In this document: positions 11,081-20,747 of the stretch, piece by piece
How positions within the stretch are numbered: the first letter of the stretch is position 1
Layout: the number at the start of each line of letters is the position of its first letter
DNA from: Candolleomyces eurysporus
Taxonomy: Eukaryota; Basidiomycota; Agaricomycetes; Agaricales; Psathyrellaceae
DNA length: 64,000 nucleotides
Assembly: GCA_027579435.1 (NCBI GenBank)
Contig: JANBPK010000751.1
Span: 62,001 to 126,000 of the forward strand
Direction: 5' to 3'
Translations under genes and position numbers: made by a program
Notes under the pieces: generated by a model
Told to the model about the DNA's origin: nothing
The model's database searches: none
Seen by the model: the letters and a program-made list of their open reading frames with translations, nothing else

Positions 11081-12754
11081 TCAAAGACGCTCTTCCCCTC
11101 GTCTGGAAATGCCCGAAGATTCGATATTGATGATAAACTCCTCTTCGTTTGTTGCTTGTGTCTCAATGTCATGTCTGTTTCTGGACGCAATAGGCTCTAG
11201 CAGAAGCCCCTCTTTCACCCCCTCACTATGATTGAATGATGCAACTTCGAGCATCGAGTATTGCCTTCTCTGTAATGCGTGAATAGCAATGAGTTGCGGG
11301 GCCAGAACCTTCAGAATATAAACATAAATGAGATCAGTACCGGTCTACGCACAAGGCCACACATGATGAAAAGTGACGTACACTAGTCCCAAGCCAAAGC
11401 GTCAGGAAAAGACGCAACACCATCTGCCTACCTAAACCAAACAGCGGAACGTAGAACACGATCACCCCAGCGATGCCACACAGTGCAGGGGGTAAGGCAG
11501 CTTCAACTAGTATGATGATGATACTGGTGTACACCGACTCCCAGTGCCACCTATGCATAAAATCTCTGCCTTTGCGCCAAAGTCGGAGATTCCAAGTTGG
11601 CATCGTCAACTGTCGTCTGACCCCCCCGTCATCTTCCCCAGCACCACTTCCGTCACAGTCTTGTGGGACTTGCCGATTGCTGTCGAGGGGCTGCCTGGAA
11701 GTTGACTCAGTGAACTGGCCACCAAAGCCGAATTTAACCTACGTGGCGCGAGAGAAGCTAGCAGCTGGGGACAATTGACGGAGAATACGGGAAACGATGA
11801 AGGCAGTGACGAGAATATTCGTAATGAGAGACGTGGCGAACCATAATATGAGCAGATGAAACCCTGCTGCCTCTCGAAGCGAGGTGTGAATGGTGCTCAT
11901 TCGGCCGTCCGTGTATTTGTCCTGGAATCCTAAATTAGGATATAATTCTATCACTGAGGTTACTTAATTATTGAATATGTGCGTGACTGCCCAGGATAAT
12001 ATGATTCATACTCACTGACGCAGAAGGCATAGTTAACCATAACAGGTATATGAACTGCTCGTCTATCAATGAAGATGAGATAGCATCGGTACACCTAAAT
12101 CGTAGAAAGAAAGAAAGACAGGGAGTCAACCTCTGGGCTATTATGGCATGAAGAAAGCCTTACCAAAAGACCATCTGCAATAAAGAAGACAAGCTGAGCT
12201 ATGAGACCAAACGCAAAAGACAGCGCATTGTCAAGCTCCGGGGAGCTAATCTGAACGAATGCGCTCTTCCCATTACACCGTAGACCCCTCACAGGAAATC
12301 CATCACCATTCACCTCAAGGGTTCTAGCGAAGCACAGCAGCTCCTTTACTGACAGGATCATCTTTGCGCAATAGGTCATGGTTCCAGCAGCAAATAGCAA
12401 GAACAAGACGAGGCCTCCGACAGCATAAGCGCTTGTTCTATGTTTTGCGGGAGGAACATTTCGACAAATCCGATCTTGTCGAGCAATCAATTTGATGAGC
12501 ATGACTGATGTTCCTGCGAGTATCCCTAGAGAGAGGGTGGAAGGGGTCAGCAAAGGGTGGACGACCAGACTCATAAAGAGGGCGATACCTGTCATAACTG
12601 AGAGGGATATGCATGCCACTGTATCATCCAGTAGCCTATCACTAGCAATTGGTAACCAAATGGGGCCGTCATCGCCGGGAGCAGGTATCGACCAAAGGTA
12701 CTCACCGAAATAGTCGACCAAATTATACGACCAGAATTGTGGGAGAAGAGACAT
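11081..12754 (-). CDS. Seven-transmembrane protein, paralogue C
   Basis: Minus-strand paralogue of the genes at 2.3 and 6.6 kb. Introns after the first helix, after ADGLL, after YAFCV and before VLAPQLIAIHAL are at the family positions. One extra intron (donor GTAGGT, acceptor GACAG) sits in the loop after VSRILRQ and removes an apparent stop. The start at 12754 (MSLLPQFWSY) is preferred over an upstream ATG at 12799 because it matches the paralogues. The C-terminal tail is longer, about 60 residues, and acidic. Intron 1 is 63 bp and stop-free, so retaining it would add 21 residues. I rely on the paralogues in calling it an intron. Function unknown. Confidence 0.75.
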
Positions 12755-13740
12755 TGGGGTCGCTTGGCGCTTTCCGAGGTAGACGGGTGGGAGGAACAAG
12801 GCTTTAAGGATATGTCCCTTCCTTGCAGCCTTTCATCTACCATAAATAGGTAGCTTCGGGGTATGGTGCCATTATTCAGTCCCGCGGAGTAAGTTCACTC
12901 AGCAATCGGTAGATGATCACGGTGAAAGAGCAGAAATGGAAGTGGAAGGACAGAAGCGAAAGAATGGAAGATTAGTGACAACATATGCACCTCGACGATG
13001 AAGATCATGATGAGCATCATTGGTTCTGCATACTATTGTCATTGAAGTTCGGTTTTGACCGAGCGCATGTGTGATGCTGCGTGGAAAATGAGAAACTATA
13101 AAGACATGCAATTCAGGAGCTCTGCAGCTACGTTGGACCAAAAATTCGATCTCATAGCCCAGACCAACCGTTGCAGGGACCTATATAGGTGTTCAAACAA
13201 GGTGGAGCTTGGACATCTCGAAAAAAGACAACGACGGGTTGTCATCATCGAAGCTCGATGGGTTGTGGACGAATCCGTAGTGCTGCACGGGAAGTACAAG
13301 AAATGTCCTCCGCGGGTGAGGTTTGCATTGCAACATGGGCGCCATTGAACCTCCGAAGTAAGTTCGGTATCAATGATAGATTTGGCTGAACCGACTTCGA
13401 AAGACGGAGACCAGTATGGCGCCCAGAGGAATGTATAAGGTTTGCTCGCATCTCCCGAGCCAAGAACGCCTCTCTTCCATGCCGTTCAGCGCCAAACCGG
13501 GAACGGGATGAACAGGGGCAGGTGATGACGATGAAACGCAAACACACGAGACAGAGGAGTACGATTCCACACCTAGTGCGAAATTGGGTCTTGTGATTCG
13601 AGACTTCGAACGCCGCGTTAAATTTACTATGATGCAGCAGGGAAGCCGGCCAATGCGTACATCCCGTCGGCGTGAAGGTTCGGAGGAAGCAGGCAATGGG
13701 TAATGTGCAGTGCAGTCTATTGGCCTCTCCGGGGGTGTCT
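12755..13740. other. Intergenic, no gene recognised
   Basis: Long overlapping frames exist on the minus strand near 13245-13757, but they have no family resemblance, no splice structure, and compete with each other in different frames. Confidence 0.4.
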
Positions 13741-14170
13741 CTACTTCTTGTATACACCGAGCAAGTGAGCTAATTCCGATTCTACCTCTGCCGAGGAAAG
13801 ATCATCGAACTCTACGGATTTCTCGACGCCCCGTTCTAGGAATCTGTTAGCACATTGAACCGACAACTCACCCAACCTCGCGAAAGCGCGTGCAGGTACA
13901 CCCTCTACCTCCCGGATGACCACTGGCTGCGTTTCTTGATGGCAGGGTGGTTGGCCAGGACGAAATTCCTGTGTCTGGGGAGGTAGTTTGAGCCCTCAAA
14001 CACGAGCTAGCTGGCAGATGAAAAACTCGTTGTGTGCCGGAGGATGCAGGACTGCAACAAGAAGTAATTTCCGGATAGCTGGTGAGAGGACTCCTGCGAA
14101 GATCTTCCTTATCGTGATCGACAATGAGGAGGCAAAGGCAAGACAGAGGTGCTGAAGAGAGATAGGGGTA
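13741..14170 (-). other. Possible gene 3' end, unrecognised
   Basis: The terminal frame has protein-like composition (REVEGVPARAFARLGELS, then FDDLSSAEVESELAHLLG, ending YKK at a TAG at 13741-13743). Upstream pieces near 13950-14130 look coding (IRKIFAGVLSPAIRKLLLV), but no convincing splice links them and I find no start. It could be a decayed gene. Family unknown. Confidence 0.25.
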
Positions 14171-14391
14171 ACCTAATATTGATCAACGGCGAACTCGTTC
14201 GCTGTCAGCTACCCACGCTTTGCTTTCGTTTGACAGTGACGACGACGAGCAGGCCCTCTCCCTCTCCCTCATCCCTCAAGCTGAATTACCATAGATGAAG
14301 AGAAGAGCCAGCAGTGGCAACACTGACTGGGCAAGCAGCCGCACGAACAGGCTGCCCTTTCAGGAAGGTCCTGTCTAGGACACGACCGCCA

Positions 14392-14399
14392 GTCGTCAT
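14392..14399. repeat. Target-site duplication, left copy
   Basis: GTCGTCAT directly abuts the left inverted repeat. The identical 8 bp at 15201-15208 abuts the right one. Confidence 0.85.
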
Positions 14400-15200
14400 A
14401 GGACCCCCGACAACCACCTATAAGGCCACTTCCAAAATCGCCAAAATTTGGCAATTTTTNATCCGAACCCATTTGGGCGGTTTTTATCCAAACTTTTGCC
14501 AGTGGCCTTCCAGGACCCCAATTTTTATCCGAATTTCGGGAAGTGGCCTATTTCGGCCCAAATTTTCCTTCCCGCTTCGCGGGGAAGCGCTTTTTCGCAT
14601 TCTCGCAAAGGAACAACACATATAGCATTGGTTTTGGGATGGACAACATCTGGTAGCTGCTTACTCGTCGTTATCATCAACATCTTCCAATTCACCACTC
14701 CTTCCTTTCTTGGTCAGCGCCTGCACGAACTGCTTTACACGGACGATGTTCAATTGGAGATTCTGATTAAGCACTGGAGAGAAACCTGCATCTTCAACAT
14801 CTGAGCTCAGAGCAATTTTCTTAGTTGTATTCCGCCGGGTAGTTAATTTCTGTTGGCATTGTTAGATCCTGCCAGTGTTGATGATACCTGTGATGCAGTG
14901 ATTTGTGCAAATTCTTTTTACAGTACACCGTTTTTGGTTGGATAATGATTAGCTGCCCCACTACCAACTGACTCGCCCTCGGCGGGGGACCGCCCCCTGA
15001 GGGAGGCTCCAAATTTCCCTCGATTTTATCCGAACTGGGAACAGGCATCCGCCAGGTCCCCACTTTTTATCCGAACTTTGCGCATGGCCTACCTGAAAAT
15101 TTGGGCGATTTTTATCCAAATTTCGCGAAAGGCCTCGCCATTTTTGGCTGATTTTTATCCGAACGGTACAGTGGCCTTACAGGTGGTTGTCGGGGGTCCT
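14400..15200. mobile_element. hAT-like non-autonomous DNA transposon
   Basis: The 801 bp element has 31 bp terminal inverted repeats, AGGACCCCCGACAACCACCT then R-TAAGGCCACT, with one mismatch. It is flanked by a perfect 8 bp direct repeat GTCGTCAT (14392-14399 and 15201-15208). An 8 bp target duplication is typical of hAT elements, and also of P elements. Inside both ends lie repeated copies of a motif close to TTTTTATCCGAA followed by a GGCC box, all in one orientation, three on the left and four on the right. There is no transposase frame, so it would depend on one supplied elsewhere. One N at 14460. Confidence 0.85.
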
Positions 15201-15208
15201 GTCGTCAT
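15201..15208. repeat. Target-site duplication, right copy
   Basis: GTCGTCAT directly abuts the right inverted repeat and matches 14392-14399 exactly. Confidence 0.85.
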
Positions 15209-15660
15209 TAATCATTCCTGAAGATGGGGATTATGTAACGAGCTCACTATTTGACAGTCGATTTCTGCACAGATAGGGCGCAGAAGGCATCCTATACTCT
15301 TGGCTGGACTACAGCAACACGAGAATCTCCGCCGGGCCTATTTCGAGGAGGGTCCGCAATTCGGGGTGCAGCATCAAGGACTGGCACTGGGATGATGCCC
15401 GTCGACGCGGCTCTGTCGACGGCACTTCGGCCTCAACCCAGGACATCACCACCAAGCGCGTCACTCAGAGCACAGGAGAACTCATCTCGGATCACGACAA
15501 GCGAAACTACCCCGATCAGCTCCCATCACCTGAATAAATTGTATCTGCGGAGCGTATCTTCCACCAGTACTTCTCCAACACAGGCAGCAACATCCATTCT
15601 CTCGAGAACCATGGAATTTACCTACCGCTTGGCCTCTGCATCCATAGCTTCCCCCTGCGC

Positions 15661-15976
15661 AGCAGCGTACCATCAGGTTTGTACCATTCCCCGTACAGAC
15701 GGGCAATGTGCTACCGGTGGAGAGATCGGTGGGGTGGTTGTGTTGGCAGCGACGATCCCGTTTGTCTGGGTCGACGTTGGCTTAAATAGACTCTTGCCAC
15801 GCCTTTGACACCAATGGTAGCTAATGAGGTCATCCCTCTATTCCGTAAGATCTAGAAGGATCCGAGCTTCAAAGGCGCCTCAGGAAGAACGCTGGCGCCA
15901 ACGTGCGCCAACTCTGTCTCATGAGCCTGAGCTCAACAACACGTCAACCTATGGCGTGCCTAACACGAAGGAACCT
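15661..15976. repeat. Dispersed direct repeat, copy 2 (dead 5' gene fragment)
   Basis: Homologous to 9917-10268. Minus-strand exon 1 of the small Tyr-rich gene is readable up to a donor (ending TGNGTNLM, comparable to TGTGTNNS in the 16.1 kb gene). However, the ATG has mutated, and downstream of the donor the GNHWC exon is replaced by unrelated sequence. So only a promoter plus first-exon fragment remains. Confidence 0.75.
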
Positions 15977-16107
15977 TGCGACGTTCAATCACTGCACGGA
16001 ATTTCTTATCATTGTATATCTACAGTATTGACAAACGCGATCCCTGTGAAACATGCCTTCAAGGCGGATCTTGAAGGGGTTGAGCTCGTTAGGGCTTGTG
16101 CCCGGGC

Positions 16108-16484
16108 TCAAGACCTCTTGGAGTAGCTCTTGCCGCTGGAAGACGTGTATCGAGAGTAGCCGTCGCCGCTGTTATAGTACTTGGAGCCATCGAAGTTCTG
16201 ATAGTAATAGCTCCCATCGCTGAAAGGGATCCAGGTACTGTCAGTACAGTTCGGACGGCGTGGCATCGCGAGCCAGGACATACGAGTTAGAGTAGTGGTA
16301 TCCGCTGCTTCCGCTGTCGCTGACGCGAGAGCACCAGTGGTTTCCCTACATAGTTGCGTCGCGGTCAGAATATGAAAGGATGAAAGGCGTGGTCGACAAT
16401 GAGACATACACTGTTGTTGGTACCAGTACCGGAGTAGCTGTATCCGTTACTGTTGGAAGATCCGGAGTTGGTGTTGCTGGACAT
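16108..16484 (-). CDS. Small Tyr/Gly/Ser-rich protein, paralogue 3
   Basis: Three exons (16484-16410, 16345-16284, 16237-16108) give 88 residues with clean GT-AG junctions. The protein is almost entirely Ser, Gly, Tyr and Asn: an N-terminal SNSNGYSYSGTGTNNS, then GNHWCSR, then GYHYSNS, and a C-terminal run containing DGSYYYQNFDGSKYYNSG and YTSSSGKSYSKRS. It has no signal peptide, no membrane segment and one cysteine. This is the least degraded member of the local family and fits the uncharacterised fungal family with GNHYC and SYYYSNPNGS motifs. The low-complexity aromatic composition suggests a disordered or assembling protein, which is inference only. Confidence 0.75.
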
Positions 16485-17336
16485 ATCTGCTGGTTGTTGG
16501 GAGTCGATAGTGGTGGGTCGAGGTGAAGATGGTCGGGCTGGAACTGCTTACATAAATACCAGGAATAGGCTCACCTGACTTCCGCGTGCTCGTCATCTAG
16601 CGCGATTTGTGACTCAGCAGATACCGTTTTAGGAACCTAAACACCTCTTCCGTAGCCATTTGGGTCTTCCAGATCACAATTTTCAATTAGAACAGAAGAG
16701 AATTGTTGATATCACCGCTGCAAGGCACCAGAATGCCCTTTTCTTCACACTTCTCTCTCACTTGCCAGGGATCCTACTATGGATAGCGCTTATGGTAGGA
16801 TCGCAGATCCAATGAACGTGAGGAAGCAACGTCGACAGACGCGTAGTCTTTAATTAAAACAGTTTCGTGAGCTTGAAACTGCGACTGGCATCTTTCCTTC
16901 CCAAAACGAGGGCGGGAACCTGATCAGCGCCGAAGCAAGGGGTGAGGAGCCTGTGGATGTCATCACGCAAGCCATAGTTCAACCGTGTTCTCCGGGGAGA
17001 CTGGGACGATTTGTTGTATCTCTGTAAACAAAGATGTGCTATTGGAACGGCCCCACTGCTTCTGGATTCGTCACAATCAGGGGAACTAATACTAAGGGGG
17101 ACTTCGCTGGTATGTTGACGGGAGCACTTTGTCCCCGACCCAATCGAATCCCAATCAATGCCATTGGCCGTCATATCTAAGTGAGTGCACATGTGCTCTA
17201 CGTTTTTGATCCAATATCAATGGATCCCCTGGGATCGATTTAATCAAGTTAGATTTCCACTGTGACCCAGACCACCTTCCGAAGGAAGAGTGGGAGAAGA
17301 TAGCGACGATGACTCGAGATGGAAGCTCTGAGCAAC
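16485..17336. other. Intergenic with degenerate NLR tail copy
   Basis: Mostly featureless. Around 16860-16900 the minus strand (GKDAS-like, SRSFKL) resembles the last coding exon of the adjacent NLR-like gene, both at DNA level (TGAAACTGCGACTGGCATC against TGAAAATTGCAACTAGCATC) and in protein. That suggests an old partial duplication. Confidence 0.35.
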
Positions 17337-20124
17337 CTAGACAGAGAGAATGAGTGTGACAGACATGCAGTTTCTATCTTCAATGGCTTGTCGACAATTG
17401 GTGATCATGACTTGAAAATTGCAACTAGCATCCGAACCCATAATAACCCCTTCCACGCGAAGGCGGACACTAATCCATTCATAAACCTGAGAAGCCCCTA
17501 GTATTAGCCTTTGGCGTACGAGCGAGAGAACCCAGCCCACACGCACTTTATATACCGTCCTGGCTGTCCATTGAGCTGCTGGCTGTGAAATTCAAGCAAG
17601 GGTTAGAAATCCATCGTCAATTCGGGAGACATCAGAATGTACGTACTACGGAAAGGTGTATTTCGCTGGAGCTCGAGTCCAAGACTGGCGCTCTTCCGTA
17701 CCATGAAGACTGGGTAGTGCGATCTGAATTAATGATATACTCAGGGAAAAAACCTGATATTGAACAAACCTTGCTCTCAAGAGCAGCAGTTGCGCGAAGT
17801 AAATAGGAATGCAAAACTGGGATTTCGTCTTGCGGAATATCGAAAACGAGTTCGTCGACCATTGGCCCGATTATCCCTAGATTGGAGAAGGGTTCATTCA
17901 GCCACGTATCTGGAAGCGAATCCCATTCCAACGCCAGGGTTAGATGTCGCATTAAAAGCATAAAATCCCGTTTCTGAGCACGAAGTGCAAGGTTAGTGAA
18001 AACACCGCTATAGGATGATAACACAAAGAACGAGAACAATTGATGATTTGACCAGCCCATGCTGGATTGCTCGAGCTCTGTGGCTGGGTTTGAACAAGTC
18101 TTGTAGAACGAGGTCCAATGGGTGCTGAAGTTGACCCTGCTGTACAATGTGGCCTCCGACTCCGCCGACTCCGCCGCCACGCCACGTTTGTAGTCAAGTA
18201 CAAGAGTGAAGCACCGACGGGACAAGTGAAGGTGATGCGAGGGCGGTACGAAGAAACGCCTGGATCGACTTTCAGTGGTGAGAAAGTCGTGAAGGGAAGT
18301 GTGGCGCCATGTAACAGGTAGCCGATCGTGCTCGGACTGTTCTGGCATGGAAATAATGAGTTTTAGATTATCCAGGACGCGAACGATGTCGTGAGTTTTG
18401 GTGCCAATAATCTCTGCTATACTGGTAAGGGGTAGTGGTTCAAACAGTAGCGCGATGGTCGAAATGATGTCAGAGAAATTGGGGAGGTGTTCAGACCGAT
18501 CAAGTATTTGAGCGTAGATTGGATCGAACGCGCATCCAGGATCTAGGTTTGGGGTAAGAAGGAGGTAATGACGATAGAATGGCTCCACGAGCCTGGAAGG
18601 CAGAAGAGCACACTGCGCTACATGGTCTCCGAAATGGCCCACGCTATACGAAGAAGCGACTGTACTTTCTCCAGTGGACAATAGGCTGATCCACAAGATG
18701 AGACAGCGGAAGGACAAATGCAGGTGGTATGAACGTGGGGCGACGAAAAGCCCAGATCGATGTTCGTCTGTGAGGAAGTCTCGAAGGGACGTATGACAAA
18801 GGGTGACAGGCAGCTCATCGGTCCCGGGAATGTGGATGATTGCTTGAAGATTGACCAGGACGCGGATGACTTCAAAGGGCTCAATGCCAAGAAGTTCTGC
18901 GATCCCGGTGATGGGGAGTGGCTTGAACAGCATCGCAATGGCTGAGATGATGTCCGAAAAATGGGGGAGATCCTTGGATCGGGATAATGTTTGGGCGTAG
19001 AGGGTATCCAGGCCGGGGTTCATGTTCAGAGTGTGTGGGAGGCGATCCATTGGAGTCGAAAGCTCTTCAACGGGGTCCACAATGTACCTGAACAGAGCAG
19101 ATGCGAATATGAATGACCCGTCGATGTGATCCACCAACGTGTCAAGGTCAGCCTTAACCGGCCATTCCCCTGAACTTTCAATGAATGCCTTGATTATGGG
19201 ATTGCGTAATCTCTCGGTGTCGAAGCAGGTGCGTAGGAAGGTAAGGATGTCGTCGCGAGAGCTATAGTTGATGAGGTTTTCCAAGCGGACTTGCTTGTTC
19301 ATAAGGCGACTCTGGATGTGCTGCTCTACACGGCTGGTGATCAGGAACCGCAGGGGGACGAGGGGGTTCTTCTTGAAAAAGTCGAGCATTTCATCGATAA
19401 AAGTTGCGACGTCCTGCCGATCTTCGCACTCGTCAAGTCCATCAATTACAACGAGGAAGGGTCCCTTGAGCAGGGTCGCCGCGAGGAGATGACCACGCTT
19501 GGCTGCGGCTTTGAAAGGCTCAAAGACTAGGCGACGAAGTTGGGCGGCCAACCCCGATTGAAGCAGACCCGGCTCTACCTTGACAGCATTTTCGATGAAT
19601 GGCGCTGCCCCAGGGATGGCAGCTGCCAGCTGGCAGGCCAATGTCGTTGCAAACTTGGTCATCCTACTCCGATTACCGGCATTGCGAAAGAAGAAAAAAC
19701 TTCCGACCAAGCGCCCTCTCTTCTCGAACTTAACCGCAACTGAAAGGGCGAGAGCCGATTTCCCGGACCCCACGTACCCATAGAGCCAAAGGACGTGCGG
19801 ATTGAGCAGGAGGCTGCTATCTACCCATGACACTATTCTGCGGATTACATTAATCCGTGTGCCGGGGAAGCAGGCTGAGTTTGGTGGGGNAGGTCTCTCG
19901 ATTTCGGGTGTGAGACGCATCGAGAATCGGTTGCAGCAGTTGGACGAGATCTGGAAAGCATAAGTATTATTGAGGTGAACTGGCGCGCTCATCTTGAGAA
20001 ACAGCTCACCTATCTTGGGGATGGAGACGTACTGGCCCCCAGCAACGAAGTGCAAAGTGGAATCGTGTATTTCAAGGTTTTGCGCCCTTGAGAAAGCCTC
20101 AATATGGCCGTTGGTATAAGCCAT
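17337..20124 (-). CDS. NACHT NLR-like STAND protein with 2 repeated post-NACHT modules
   Basis: Exon 1 is 20124-20010 and exon 2 starts at 19950. Two small 3' introns lead to a last exon ending at 17337. The N-terminal segment (FSRAQNLEIHDSTLHF) is the short leader common on basidiomycete NACHT proteins. The NACHT domain carries a P-loop GYVGSGKSA (about residue 95-103), Walker B FLVVIDGLDECED and sensor LRFLITSRVE. Next come two tandem modules of about 150-160 residues, each beginning with a LYAQTL/IYAQIL helix and containing DIIS-IALLF-PLP---IAE-(L/I)(L/I)G and HTSL-DFLT. The first spans about 19030-18560 and the second about 18550-18090. A conserved tail follows. An N at 19890 must be dropped for the spliced frame to stay open. 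The family senses non-self or triggers programmed cell death in fungi; that role is inferred here. Confidence 0.8.
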
Positions 20125-20747
20125 TCAGGCGACAGTTGCGGAAGATTCGACGGAGAGTAGTAGTGGTGGTGGTCGGGACGAAGAGATGAAAGACGGAGGA
20201 ACGAGTGGAAGAACCAGAGATATAGCTGAAACAACACAGCATCCGGTGGTAAGGGGTAAGTACGGCCAGTCATCACGGCGCGCGAGTTTCAACCTCGAAA
20301 CTGAGGTAATTCGCGATCAGGATTGCCCCTGAGGCCCGTCAACGACATTGTTGTTGGATCATACGAGAAAAATGACCCACCGACGACTGAAAGGCGAACC
20401 GGGGCATATTGTAGCTGTTGCTGTCGGCTCATTGGACGAAGCCGGTTCATTCTGCAGCAAGGCTATCTGGCCTTATCTCAAAATTTCTGTGGGGAGGGAG
20501 AGCTGAAAAGTCACTGAGAAGGCATTCACCAAGAGCAGGATTCGTCCGTCGCTGAAGGTCGTCGTAAAAAATGCATTAATGTCGTACAATACAATGATTC
20601 GTGATCCAAAACTATCTGCAGATTTGTGGTACATAACATCAGCTTGAATGAACGAGANCATTCGAGCAGGATGAACCGCACCTCTAGAAAGTCCAACACT
20701 TGACNCGGAAAACCTGCCAAGATCACAAGGAGCAGAAAGAGAGCCTA
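20125..20747. other. Intergenic between NLR-like gene 1 and GLE1
   Basis: No gene recognised. It includes the 5' region of the NLR-like gene and the 3' flank of GLE1. Ambiguous bases occur at 20658 and 20705. Confidence 0.4.

Noticed and set aside
12538..12600. Retaining intron 1 of 7-TM paralogue C as coding
   Set aside because: It is in frame and stop-free, but both paralogues have an intron exactly there.
13245..13757. 170-codon minus-strand ORF
   Set aside because: Composition is unlike a protein, it overlaps another frame of similar length, and it has no motif or splice context.
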